Source: an uncultured bacterium
Lineage (GTDB): Bacteria; Actinomycetota; Coriobacteriia; Coriobacteriales; Coriobacteriaceae
NCBI GenBank assembly: GCA_905215765.1
Contig: CAJMRP010000004.1
Coordinates: 1 to 33,938 of the forward strand
DNA: 33,938 bases
Reading direction: 5' to 3'
Position 1 is the stretch's first letter; each line of letters begins with the position of its first letter. Below, piece by piece: positions 14,517 to 22,942 of the stretch. The notes beneath the pieces were generated by a model that saw only the letters and a program-made list of their open reading frames with translations, ran no database searches and was not told the DNA's origin. The translations under genes were made by a program, and so were the position numbers.

Positions 14517-14586
14517 CATGTTCTCCTCTCGCGTGTTTTGCTGAGAACAGTTTTATCAAGCCGCGCGGACAAAAATGTCTAGCGCG

Positions 14587-14656
14587 AGAACGAATGTTCG
14601 GTTATTATTATCTTCGAACAGTTGTTCCTGTCAAGCAAAATTCGAACATTTGTTTG
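14587..14656. promoter_or_regulatory. Three LexA (SOS) boxes between the LysM gene and lexA
   Basis: The Gram-positive LexA box CGAAC-N4-GTTCG appears as AGAACGAATGTTCG (14587-14600), CGAACAGTTGTTCC (14615-14628) and CGAACATTTGTTTG (14643-14656), each with one or two changes. The left box is about 70 bases from the LysM start; the right one is 24 bases from the lexA start. This indicates autoregulation of lexA and SOS control of the LysM gene. Confidence 0.88.
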
Positions 14657-14679
14657 ACATGGGTAGAGAGGATGCCCTG

Positions 14680-15324
14680 ATGGCTCGCAAAATTACCAAG
14701 CGTCAGCAGCAAATTTACGACTTCATCAAGGAATATCAGCAGGAGAAGGGTTATCCGCCCAGCGTGCGCGAGATGGCTTCTGCCGTGGGCCTTTCCTCCC
14801 CCAGCACCGTGCACGCCCATCTCTCTGCCCTGGAGGCGCGCGGGCTACTCAAGCGCGATGCCACCAAACCGCGCGCCCTGGAACTCTTTAACGAGGACGG
14901 TTCCTCTGTCTCAATTTCTAAATCTGACGAGCCCACCGCACCTCGCGGAACGGTCTCGCTACCGCTCGTTGGTCGCGTCGCGGCTGGGATTCCCATTCTG
15001 GCCGAACAGAATATCGAAGACACTTTTACTATCCCGACCGAAATCGCCACTGATCAGGGTTCCTTTATCCTTGAGGTGCATGGGAGCTCAATGATCAATG
15101 TCGGCATCTTCAATGGCGATTACATCATCGTCCGTGAACAAAAGAGTGCCATGAACGGCGAAATTGTCGTGGCCATGATTGATGGTTCAGCGACCGTCAA
15201 GACGTTCTACAAGGAGCAGGGACGCGTACGCCTGCAGCCCGAGAATGACACCATGGAGCCTATCTATGCAACGAATCCCGTTATCTTGGGCAAAGTCGTC
15301 GGCTTGATGCGCCGGTTCTCGTAA
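14680..15324 (+). CDS. lexA: LexA repressor, SOS regulator
   Basis: A 214-residue self-cleaving repressor. The N-terminal winged helix (about 1-65) contains PPSVREMASAVGLSSPSTV. The A102-G103 cleavage bond lies in RVAAGIP. The Ser-Lys dyad is S137 in HGSSMINVGI and K174 in ATVKTF. RecA filaments trigger cleavage after DNA damage, releasing genes with LexA boxes such as recA at 24834. The start is the ATG at 14680 with GAGAGG eight bases upstream; a longer frame from 14575 would run through the operators. Its stop overlaps the next gene's ATG. Confidence 0.97.
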   Translation: MARKITKRQQQIYDFIKEYQQEKGYPPSVREMASAVGLSSPSTVHAHLSALEARGLLKRDATKPRALELFNEDGSSVSISKSDEPTAPRGTVSLPLVGRVAAGIPILAEQNIEDTFTIPTEIATDQGSFILEVHGSSMINVGIFNGDYIIVREQKSAMNGEIVVAMIDGSATVKTFYKEQGRVRLQPENDTMEPIYATNPVILGKVVGLMRRFS

Positions 15325-16028
15325 TGCAAAAACGCATCACCATCTTTGATACCGTCCGCGGGTTTACGATGATTTCAATGGCAGGTTTTCACGCTTGCTA
15401 CGATCTCGCCTACCTGTACGGTTGGGATATGCCCTGGTTTACCCAGACTGTCTTTCAAGACATCTGGCGCGCCAGCATCAGCTGGGTATTCTTGTTTATC
15501 GCGGGTTGGATGTGCACCCTTTCGCGCAACAATATCAAACGTGCCGCCAAATACGCCTTAGCAGCACTCGTCGTCTGGTTGGCAACAACACTTGTCTCAG
15601 TCGACGATTCGGTTAATTTTGGCATCATCTACTGCATGGCCGCATGTACCGGCATCGTGGCGTTGACCGATCCCGTCCTTAAGAAGATATCGGCGAGATG
15701 GGGCATGTCCCTATGCCTTGTGTTGTTCGCCCTCACTTGGAGTATCCCCAAAACGATCTACCCTGTCCCCTACCTGGCGTGGCTGGGATTTCCAAGCCCT
15801 GGGTTTGTCTCAGGTGATTACTACCCCATCATCCCGTTTATCTTTATGTATCTTGCAGGATACTTCGCCGCACATATAGCGCAGGGAATCGATAAGACCG
15901 CCCCAAGCTGGGCCTACGCCAATCCCATTCCGGCGCTCGCCAGCCTTGGACGTCATGCACTCCCCTTTTATCTGCTGCATCAGCCCATCATTCTGGGCAT
16001 TTTGGAGCTCGTCTACTCGGTGCGATAA
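15324..16028 (+). CDS. Membrane protein, DUF1624/HGSNAT-like acyltransferase domain
   Basis: A 234-residue protein with about six or seven membrane spans. The N terminus RITIFDTVRGFTMISMAGFH, with charged residues before the first span, and the closing LGRHALPFYLLHQPII with its His residue match the DUF1624 / heparan-alpha-glucosaminide N-acetyltransferase-like family. Such proteins are thought to move acyl groups across or onto membrane substrates; the substrate is unknown. The ATG overlaps the lexA stop (TAATG), so it is probably read with lexA and hence SOS-inducible. Its 3' end overlaps convergent hflX by 16 bases, leaving no room for a terminator between them. Confidence 0.78.
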   Translation: MQKRITIFDTVRGFTMISMAGFHACYDLAYLYGWDMPWFTQTVFQDIWRASISWVFLFIAGWMCTLSRNNIKRAAKYALAALVVWLATTLVSVDDSVNFGIIYCMAACTGIVALTDPVLKKISARWGMSLCLVLFALTWSIPKTIYPVPYLAWLGFPSPGFVSGDYYPIIPFIFMYLAGYFAAHIAQGIDKTAPSWAYANPIPALASLGRHALPFYLLHQPIILGILELVYSVR

Positions 16029-17302
16029 CGCTCGAGCCGCGGCGCGATACGGGCCGGCAGCTTCGCCACAATACGAACGCCGTCCTCAAGATATTCCTCG
16101 TGCAAAAGGGTTCCCTGTTCATGCACCAGCGTGATGAGGGCGCCCTCGCGATACGGGATATCAGCGGAGAGCAACACATCGGTGGCAGCCGCCTCGCGAG
16201 CAATACGGTCGACGAGATCGTCGAGTCCCTCGCCCGTCTGGGCCGAGAACAGCACGGCCTCGGGATAGCGACGACGGAAACTCAATCGATCAACGCTATC
16301 GAGAAGATCGATTTTATTGAACACGGTCAGCGTTAAACGCTCTCCAGCGCCGATCTCATCAAGCACGCGGTCAACAGCCTCCAGCTGCCGCTCATAGTCC
16401 TCGTCAGACGCATCTACGACTTTGAGAATTAAATCGGCACCAAGAACCTCAGACAACGTGGACTTAAAGGCATCAACGAGACCATGCGGCAGCTTTTGAA
16501 TAAAGCCGACAGTGTCGGTGATCGTCATGCCGCGACCGCCGGGCAGGCGATACGAACGCGTCGTCGGGTCGAGCGTAGCAAACAGCTTGTCCTGCGAAAG
16601 TACCGTAGAGCCGGTCAGACGATTGAGCAACGTCGATTTACCGGCATTGGTATAACCGGCTAACGCGACGCGAAACGCCGGAGACTCAATGCGGCTCTTG
16701 GACTGGACATCGCGACGCTGTTCAACCTGCTTGAGCTCACGACGAAGCGCAGCGATCTTATTACGAATGAGGCGACGGTCAACCTCGAGCTGGCTTTCAC
16801 CCTGGCCAAAGCGCGAACCGATGCCGCCGCGCGTCTGCTCCTTGGCAAGATGGCTCCACATACCGCGCAGACGAGGCAACAGATATTGAAGCTGCGCCAG
16901 CTGTACCTGTAGGCGTCCCTCACGCGTCTGAGCATGCAGGCCAAAGATATCCAGGATCAGTGCTGTACGATCGATAATCTTTACCGGCTCGCCCACGGCT
17001 TTCTCCAAATAGGATTGCTGCGAGGGCGATAAATCGTCGTCGAAGATAACAACATCGACATCCATACGATGCACGAGCCCGCAAAGCTCCTCAACCTTAC
17101 CGGAGCCGATAAACGATTTTGGATACGGCTTGACCAGACGCTGTGACAAACGCGCTACGCACTGGGCGCCAGCCGTATGGGCCAGGCGCTCAAGCTCGTC
17201 AAGCGAACGATCGAGCGGCCACGCATTGTCGCGCCACTCAGCACCAACTAATATGGCACGCTCGGGCTCGGGTGCCGTGGGAACAAGGGGGAAACGGGCC
17301 AT
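16013..17302 (-). CDS. hflX: GTPase HflX, ribosome-associated
   Basis: A 429-residue GTPase that binds the 50S subunit and can split stalled ribosomes. The N-terminal HflX domain (about 15-195) has the GSGKVEEL motif and glycine-rich GGIGSRFGQGESQLEVDRR. The G domain carries GYTNAGKST (G1), DTVGF (G3) and NKID (G4). Its start overlaps the miaA stop (TAATG), implying translational coupling. hflX next to miaA is a widespread order. Length is normal for actinobacteria. Confidence 0.96.
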   Translation of the reverse strand: MARFPLVPTAPEPERAILVGAEWRDNAWPLDRSLDELERLAHTAGAQCVARLSQRLVKPYPKSFIGSGKVEELCGLVHRMDVDVVIFDDDLSPSQQSYLEKAVGEPVKIIDRTALILDIFGLHAQTREGRLQVQLAQLQYLLPRLRGMWSHLAKEQTRGGIGSRFGQGESQLEVDRRLIRNKIAALRRELKQVEQRRDVQSKSRIESPAFRVALAGYTNAGKSTLLNRLTGSTVLSQDKLFATLDPTTRSYRLPGGRGMTITDTVGFIQKLPHGLVDAFKSTLSEVLGADLILKVVDASDEDYERQLEAVDRVLDEIGAGERLTLTVFNKIDLLDSVDRLSFRRRYPEAVLFSAQTGEGLDDLVDRIAREAAATDVLLSADIPYREGALITLVHEQGTLLHEEYLEDGVRIVAKLPARIAPRLERYRTE

Positions 17303-18240
17303 TAGGCAGCCTCAATACGATGCAGGATGTCCTCAACGACCTCATCGATCGTAAACTCGTCCATATCGAACCACACGATGCGGTCATCGCGTTTAAACCA
17401 CGAAAGCTGACGTTTGGCATAGCGACGCGAACGCATCTTGATGAGTTCGCGAGCCTCATCCATAGAAATCACGCCATTGAAAGCATCAATGATCTCTTTA
17501 TAGCCAATTGCCTGCATCGACGTCAGGGCATCTCCCAGCCCCTGGTCCATAAGACCGCGGACTTCATCGACAAGGCCCTGCTCAAACATCAGATCGACGC
17601 GCAGGTTAATGCGCTTGTAGAGCACCTCGCGATTACGCGTCAGACCAAACCATAGAGCATGATAATGCTCACGCGGAACACTAAACTGACTTTTTTGCTG
17701 TGCATAGGAGATACCATCATCATGCATCTCGAGCGCACGAATCACACGGCGCACGTTATGGGGATGAATAACAGCAGCCGATTCTGGGTCGCGCTCGGCA
17801 AGCAGGGCATGCAGTTCTTCCTCGCCAATACGCTCGGCAAGCTCCTGATAGCCCACACGACGATCGTCCTCAAGTTCACCCGAGGGAAAGTCCATCTCAT
17901 CGAGGGCGGCCTTGAGATACAGCCCCGTACCTCCGCAAAAAACCGGCAGGCAACCCGAACCAAGGAGACGTTCAACATGCGCGCGAGCGTCAGCCTGATA
18001 AAGCGCAGCAGAATATGCCACACCCGGCTCTACAATGTCGACGAGACGCAGCGGCGCCGTACACTCATCGGGCGCCATCTTTGCGGTACCGATGTCCATG
18101 CCGCGATAGATTTGCATCGCATCGCACGACAGCACTTCGGACGAAAGACGAGCGGCCAAACGGTCGGCAACATCACTCTTACCAACCGCCGTCGGACCGA
18201 CGATCGCAACGGCGGAAAGACCTGCCCCGGAAGAAACCAT
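17302..18240 (-). CDS. miaA: tRNA dimethylallyltransferase
   Basis: A 312-residue enzyme adding a dimethylallyl group to N6 of A37 in tRNAs reading UNN codons. The P-loop GPTAVGKS is at residues 15-22; the catalytic Asp lies in SCDAMQIYRGMDIGTAK; PVFCGGTGLYLKAALD and QAIGYKEI are also diagnostic. Start and stop overlap miaB and hflX respectively (TAATG both times), so the three are one transcript. MiaB then acts on the product of MiaA. Confidence 0.96.
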   Translation of the reverse strand: MVSSGAGLSAVAIVGPTAVGKSDVADRLAARLSSEVLSCDAMQIYRGMDIGTAKMAPDECTAPLRLVDIVEPGVAYSAALYQADARAHVERLLGSGCLPVFCGGTGLYLKAALDEMDFPSGELEDDRRVGYQELAERIGEEELHALLAERDPESAAVIHPHNVRRVIRALEMHDDGISYAQQKSQFSVPREHYHALWFGLTRNREVLYKRINLRVDLMFEQGLVDEVRGLMDQGLGDALTSMQAIGYKEIIDAFNGVISMDEARELIKMRSRRYAKRQLSWFKRDDRIVWFDMDEFTIDEVVEDILHRIEAA

Positions 18241-19610
18241 TAGCGCGGCTCGCCCACAACGGAGCCGGACAAATACCAGGTCTTGGCAACGTCAACGTCA
18301 ACATCAACGATCTTGCCAACAAGCTGATCGATGCTGTAGCCCTCGGGGATGGGCGCATGAACGGTCTGATTCTTAGGACTCTTGCCCAGCAGGACCGCGT
18401 CGTTCTTTTTACTCGTTCCCTCAATGAGCGCCGGAACCACAGTATGAAGCTCACCCTGGTTATACTCGTGTGCCGTGGTCTCGATAACCTTAACCAGGCG
18501 GTTGAAACGCTCGAGAATAACCTCATGCGGCGTAGGATCGTCAATCTCTGCGGCCGGGGTACCGGCGCGCTTGGAATAGATGAAGGTATAGGCCTGAGCA
18601 TAGCGGACCGTCTCGGCAAGTGAGAGCGTCTGCTCAAAGTCTTCTTCAGTCTCGCCCGGAAAGCCAACGATAATGTCAGTCGAGAGCGCGATATCGGGCA
18701 TGCGATTGCGGATGCGATCGACCAGGCCCAGATAGTCCTCGCGCGTATAACGGCGATTCATCTCTTTGAGGATCCGTGTCGAACCTGACTGGACGGCCAG
18801 GTGCAGCTGCGGCATAACGGCAGGCGTCTCGGCCATGGCGTCGATGGTCTCGGGGAGAAGATCCTTGGGATGCGAAGACGTAAAGAAGATGCGCTCCACA
18901 CCCGTATCGCCCACGGCACGCAGCAGGTCGGCAAAACGCGGCTTGCCAAACAGATCGCGACCATATGAGTTAACGTTTTGGCCCAGCAGCGTAATCTCAC
19001 GCACGCCCTGGCGCACCAAACCGGTCACCTCGTCGACAATCTCCTCGAAGGGGCGGCTCTTTTCGCGACCGCGCACGTACGGCACGATGCAATAGGTGCA
19101 GAAATTATTGCAGCCCGTCATGATGGGCACCCAGGCGTGATACTGGGTCTCGCGATGCCACGGCATGCTCATGGCATCCGTATCCTCATGCTCATTGGTG
19201 CGGATATGACGCTTGCCGTCAAGGAACGCCTCGGCAATAAGCTCGGCCACATGTGCGATAGAATGCGTGCCAAAGATGACATTGACGTTATCGACGTTGG
19301 TGAGCAGACCCTCGCCATCACGCTGCGCAATGCAGCCGCCCACGGCAACCACACGCTTGCCCGAAGGCGAAGGCGGCAGGCTTTTGCAGGAATTGCACTG
19401 ACCGTACAAGCGAGTATCGGCGGCCTCACGCACACAGCATGTCATGAAGACAACGATATCGGCATGCTCAAGATCGAGCGCCATGAGGCAACCATACGAA
19501 TCGAGCAGACCGCTCACGCGCTCAGAGTCGTGCTGATTCATCTGGCAGCCAAAGGTACGGATAAAGTAGGTTTTACCGGCAAGAATATCGCGTACGGAAC
19601 GCTGATCCAT
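18240..19610 (-). CDS. miaB: tRNA-2-methylthio-N6-dimethylallyladenosine synthase
   Basis: A radical-SAM methylthiotransferase converting i6A37 to ms2i6A37. From the upstream ATG, N-terminal cluster cysteines are C24 (TFGCQMN), C60 and C95. The radical-SAM motif is C169-x3-C173-x2-C176 in GCNNFCTYCIVPYVRGRE. A TRAM domain closes the protein. Two starts are possible: ATG 19616 is only three bases from AGGA, ATG 19610 nine bases, and I use the latter (456 residues). A CNSC pair near residue 74 is unusual in my memory of the family. It sits 45 bases after spoVS. Confidence 0.95.
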   Translation of the reverse strand: MDQRSVRDILAGKTYFIRTFGCQMNQHDSERVSGLLDSYGCLMALDLEHADIVVFMTCCVREAADTRLYGQCNSCKSLPPSPSGKRVVAVGGCIAQRDGEGLLTNVDNVNVIFGTHSIAHVAELIAEAFLDGKRHIRTNEHEDTDAMSMPWHRETQYHAWVPIMTGCNNFCTYCIVPYVRGREKSRPFEEIVDEVTGLVRQGVREITLLGQNVNSYGRDLFGKPRFADLLRAVGDTGVERIFFTSSHPKDLLPETIDAMAETPAVMPQLHLAVQSGSTRILKEMNRRYTREDYLGLVDRIRNRMPDIALSTDIIVGFPGETEEDFEQTLSLAETVRYAQAYTFIYSKRAGTPAAEIDDPTPHEVILERFNRLVKVIETTAHEYNQGELHTVVPALIEGTSKKNDAVLLGKSPKNQTVHAPIPEGYSIDQLVGKIVDVDVDVAKTWYLSGSVVGEPR

Positions 19611-19655
19611 GTGCATAAGTCCTAACGTTGGGGAGCGAAACGAGGCTAGCAGAAG

Positions 19656-19973
19656 CTATGCCACAGGCTTAACATCATCCATGACGACGTTATCCATAGC
19701 AGCTCGATTGATCTGGTGAACGTAGATAGAAAGGCGGATGGCCGTGCGCGACTCCCCGTTAATGAGGATGTCAGAGAACACGGGCGCGCAGGAAATATCA
19801 AAACCGGTTGGGATCAAAAAACCGCGCGCGATGGCAACGGCCTTAATGGCCTGGTTGACAGCACCGGCGCCGACACACTGGATGTTGACGGGTACACCAT
19901 CCTTGACCATGCCGGCGATGGCGCCGGCAACGGACGCGGGCGATGATTTGCTTGATACCTTCAGGCAATCCAT
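19656..19973 (-). CDS. spoVS: Stage V sporulation protein S (SpoVS, Alba-like)
   Basis: A 105-residue protein matching SpoVS: MDCLKVSSKSSPASVAGAIA, then VQCVGAGAVNQAIKAVAIAR-like and DISCAPVFSDILINGE segments. SpoVS proteins have an Alba-like fold suggesting nucleic acid binding. The role is known only from Bacillus, where it affects septation and sporulation. The ATG at 19973 follows AGGAG at seven bases; the upstream frame to 20048 is rejected. Coriobacteria do not sporulate, so a different function is likely. It lies downstream of a GHKL ATPase and rny, suggesting an RNA-related or division-related role (inference). Confidence 0.92.
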   Translation of the reverse strand: MDCLKVSSKSSPASVAGAIAGMVKDGVPVNIQCVGAGAVNQAIKAVAIARGFLIPTGFDISCAPVFSDILINGESRTAIRLSIYVHQINRAAMDNVVMDDVKPVA

Positions 19974-20024
19974 GAAGAAACTCCTGCGTTTAAAAGTACG
20001 TTTTAACTGCAATAACTGTATCGT

Positions 20025-20040
20025 ACCGAGTGGACTCGGT
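20025..20040 (-). other. Small hairpin upstream of spoVS
   Basis: ACCGAG/CTCGGT with a four-base loop lies in the 74-base gap between the GHKL gene and spoVS. There is no T tract. It may be an attenuator, processing site or operator. Confidence 0.3.
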
Positions 20041-20047
20041 AAAGGCA

Positions 20048-21133
20048 CTATTCCTCTTTGGCAAGATCGAAAGTTACAGTGATTCGATCACGCGAAACAC
20101 GAATCTTTGGGTCGCCGCAAAGGTTGAGATAGTACCGGGCGGCAAGATCATTAAAGTCGCGTTCCACAGCACGCGAAAACTGTGCCATGTCATCCTTGGC
20201 AATACGTAGCCCGCGACGATCCTTCGCGAGATCGACAGGAGCCGGCGCATGCGAGGACGAATCACGCTCGCGCAGCAGACGCGCGGTCACACCGCGAACG
20301 GGCTTAATCTGCCCTGCCAAAATGCGATGAGCCGTGCGCTCGGACATCTCAAGACCCAAACCCGAACAGATACGGATAAAGTCCTCGGCATCAGAGGCAA
20401 GGCCTAAACGATCGACAACCGGAAGCTCACTCTCGTCATCAATGAACAGGAGACGCGACGCATCGAGCCGACTTGACGCCTGAGCATAAAGGGTCGCGGC
20501 AATCTCAGACGGAGAACCAAGATAGACATCGCAACCACGCAACTCCTCGAGCGCAAAATCACAAGCAGCGCGAATAATATTATGCGGGCCGCGAGCACAG
20601 ACATAACGTCCGTCCTCATCCTTGACGGCCTGGGGCCAGCTGGACTGATCGGCACGCTCACTGAGGCGGTCGGCCGCAACGCTCACCTTAAAGGCCGAGC
20701 CAAGGTCGACACCAGACGTGACCACACGGGCCTCGTCGGTGTTCTGCTTGATCGAAAACAATGCCATGCCACGACCGTGAACGCCCCAACGGTCCATCTT
20801 CATGCTCTCGAGCTTGGAGGTAACGCGGGCATCGAAGATTCGCTCTTGCATATCCTGCGGAACGCCCGAACCGTTATCCAGAAAGACAAGCGTGCGGACG
20901 CCATCTTCCTTGGTCGTAGCGAGATAGACTTTGTCGGCGCCAGCATCGCGAGCATTACGGAGCATTTCGATGACGATATCCTCGACATGCTGAATGTCGT
21001 GCTTTGCCTGGCGCCGCTCGGCCTCCGAAACGCGGAGGCGGACATACCCCTCGCCAAGGTTCTCCTCGACGCGAAGGTTGCCCTCCCCCGACATCGACGC
21101 GATAAATGAGATGAGCTCGTTCGCGTCGCTCAT
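20048..21133 (-). CDS. GHKL-type ATP-binding protein of unknown function
   Basis: A 361-residue protein with a histidine-kinase/Hsp90/MutL-type ATPase domain: N box EMLRNARDAGA (N60), G1 box DNGSGVP (D86), and G2 box GVHGRGMAL (117-124). No membrane span, receiver or phosphorylatable His domain is seen, so a sensor kinase is unlikely. The C-terminal 200 residues have no motif I know. The start is one base after the rny stop, so it is translationally coupled to RNase Y, and spoVS follows. Similar rny/ATPase/spoVS neighbourhoods may exist in other lineages, but this could not be checked. Function unknown. Confidence 0.8.
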   Translation of the reverse strand: MSDANELISFIASMSGEGNLRVEENLGEGYVRLRVSEAERRQAKHDIQHVEDIVIEMLRNARDAGADKVYLATTKEDGVRTLVFLDNGSGVPQDMQERIFDARVTSKLESMKMDRWGVHGRGMALFSIKQNTDEARVVTSGVDLGSAFKVSVAADRLSERADQSSWPQAVKDEDGRYVCARGPHNIIRAACDFALEELRGCDVYLGSPSEIAATLYAQASSRLDASRLLFIDDESELPVVDRLGLASDAEDFIRICSGLGLEMSERTAHRILAGQIKPVRGVTARLLRERDSSSHAPAPVDLAKDRRGLRIAKDDMAQFSRAVERDFNDLAARYYLNLCGDPKIRVSRDRITVTFDLAKEE

Positions 21134-21134
21134 G

Positions 21135-22685
21135 TTATTTAGCGATATCGACAGCGCGGCTCTCGCGAATCACGACGACGCGCACCTGACCGGGATACTC
21201 CATCTCTTCCTCGATCTGATGGGCGATATCGTGAGCCAGGACCGTGGACTGGGCATCGGAGATCTTGTCCGGCTGAACCATGACGTGGACCTCGCGACCA
21301 GCCTGCATGGCATAGGTACGCTCGACGCCATCATGAGAGTTGGCGATCTCCTCGAGCTTCTCAAGACGCTTGATGTAGTTCTCGGCAGACTCGCGACGGG
21401 CACCGGGGCGAGAGGCAGAGACAGCATCGGCGGCCTGTACCAGGACATCGAGCACCGTGTTGGGGTCGACGTCGGCATGGTGAGCCTCGATAGCGTGGAC
21501 GATAACGGGCTTCTCGCCATAACGGCGGGCAAGCTCGGCGCCGATGACGGCATGCGGGCCCTCGACGTCATGGTCGATTGCCTTGCCCAGGTCGTGCAGC
21601 AGGCCGGCGCGCTTGGCGGTCACAACGTCCAGGCCAAGCTCGGAGGCCATCACGCCGCACAGATCGGAGACCTCGAGGGAGTGCTGAAGCACGTTCTGAC
21701 CAAACGAGGTACGGTAGCGCAGGGCACCAAGGGTCTTGACGATCTCGGGGTGCAGGTCGTGGATGCCGGTATCGAAGGCAGCCTGCTCGCCAGCCTCGCG
21801 CACGCGCTGCTGAACCAGGTCGGCAGCCTTGTGATACATCTCCTCGATGCGGGCGGGGTGAATGCGGCCGTCGGCGATGAGGTTCTCGAGGGCAACACGG
21901 GCGGTCTCACGACGGACCGGGTCGAAGCTCGAAAGAACGACGGTCTCAGGCGTGTCGTCGATCACGAGGTTGACGCCGGAAACCTGCTCGAAGGTCCGGA
22001 TGTTGCGACCCTCGCGACCGATGATACGGCCCTTGAGGTCATCAGAGGGAATGTGCACGGAGGTAACGGTGACCTCGGCTGTGTGGTCGGCAGCGCAGCG
22101 CTGAATCGCCAGGGACAGAATCTCCTGGGCGGTCTTGTGGCACTCGGCGCGAACCTGCTGCTCGGACTCGCGAATGATCGTGGCAGCCTCGTGGGTGACC
22201 TCGCCGCGAACCTTATCGAGGAGCTCCTTGTGGGCGTCCTCACGGGTCAGGTCGGCGATACGCTCGAGCTCGGAGGTCTGCTTGGCGCAGAGCTCCTCGA
22301 GCTCACGGGAGCGCTTCTCGACCTGACCGGCCTGGCTGGACAGCTGGTGCTCACGCTTGTCGAGAGCGTCGTTTCGGCGATCAAGGGACTCCTCGCGCTG
22401 CATCACACGGTTCTCGAGCGTACGAATCTCGCTCTTACGCTGCTTGTCCTCGGCCTCGGCGGCCTGCTTGTTCTTGATGATCTCCTCTTTAGCCTCGAGC
22501 AGAGCCTCTTTTTTGAGGGTCTCGGCCTGACGCTTAGCATCACCGATCAGGGACTCAGCCTGTGCGTGTGCCGACTGGATCTTTTCGTCGGCCTCGTGAA
22601 GACTACCCTGCTTGGCGGTGCGCATGTAGGCAATGGCGGCGATGGCACCCAAAACGATGCCAACGAGCGCTGCGATGATAGGCAT
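21135..22685 (-). CDS. rny: Ribonuclease Y
   Basis: A 516-residue membrane-tethered endoribonuclease that initiates mRNA decay. Order of parts: one N-terminal span (IIAALVGIVLGAIAAIAYM), a long charged coiled coil (about 25-190), a KH domain (GRIIGREGRNIRTFEQVSGV), then an HD domain with the metal-binding LLHDLGKAIDHD and a second HAIEAHH. The start is the ATG at 22685, five bases from AAAAAGGAG; a GTG two codons earlier touches that site. RNase J is also encoded in the window (32438 onward), so both major decay enzymes are present. Confidence 0.96.
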   Translation of the reverse strand: MPIIAALVGIVLGAIAAIAYMRTAKQGSLHEADEKIQSAHAQAESLIGDAKRQAETLKKEALLEAKEEIIKNKQAAEAEDKQRKSEIRTLENRVMQREESLDRRNDALDKREHQLSSQAGQVEKRSRELEELCAKQTSELERIADLTREDAHKELLDKVRGEVTHEAATIIRESEQQVRAECHKTAQEILSLAIQRCAADHTAEVTVTSVHIPSDDLKGRIIGREGRNIRTFEQVSGVNLVIDDTPETVVLSSFDPVRRETARVALENLIADGRIHPARIEEMYHKAADLVQQRVREAGEQAAFDTGIHDLHPEIVKTLGALRYRTSFGQNVLQHSLEVSDLCGVMASELGLDVVTAKRAGLLHDLGKAIDHDVEGPHAVIGAELARRYGEKPVIVHAIEAHHADVDPNTVLDVLVQAADAVSASRPGARRESAENYIKRLEKLEEIANSHDGVERTYAMQAGREVHVMVQPDKISDAQSTVLAHDIAHQIEEEMEYPGQVRVVVIRESRAVDIAK

Positions 22686-22745
22686 GCTCACTCCTTTTTA
22701 TGGATTCGTTACACAACAAAGCGAACCGTCCTTACGAACGGCTCG
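22686..22745 (-). promoter_or_regulatory. Leader hairpin of rny
   Basis: On the minus strand GCGAGCCGT pairs with ACGGTTCGC (one G-U pair) shortly before the rny ribosome binding site and is followed by TTTGTTG. It could be a transcript structure used in autoregulation or an internal terminator. Confidence 0.35.
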
Positions 22746-22851
22746 CGACATTTGAGTAATATGGGCGCAGCTTATGCGGGTCGGATACAGATAAACATAT
22801 AAACAAACTCATCACAGATGAGCACATATCACAAAGCAAATGACAGTGTTT

Positions 22852-22880
22852 ATCGTACGTTGAACCACAACAACTGTCAA
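22852..22880 (-). promoter_or_regulatory. Putative rny promoter
   Basis: Minus-strand TTGACA (22880-22875), a 17-base spacer, then TACGAT (22857-22852). The -35 is perfect; the -10 matches four of six. This leaves a leader of about 160 bases before rny. Confidence 0.55.
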
Positions 22881-22942
22881 ATAAATGGCCCCGGCACGGC
22901 GGCTAAAACGCGGTGAACGGCAGGGCCACAAAACGCATACGC

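Noticed and set aside
20994..22802. 602-residue plus-strand frame opposite rny
   Set aside because: Long only because of codon bias in rny; Gly/Leu/Asp-rich with no domains, and rny has clear KH and HD motifs.
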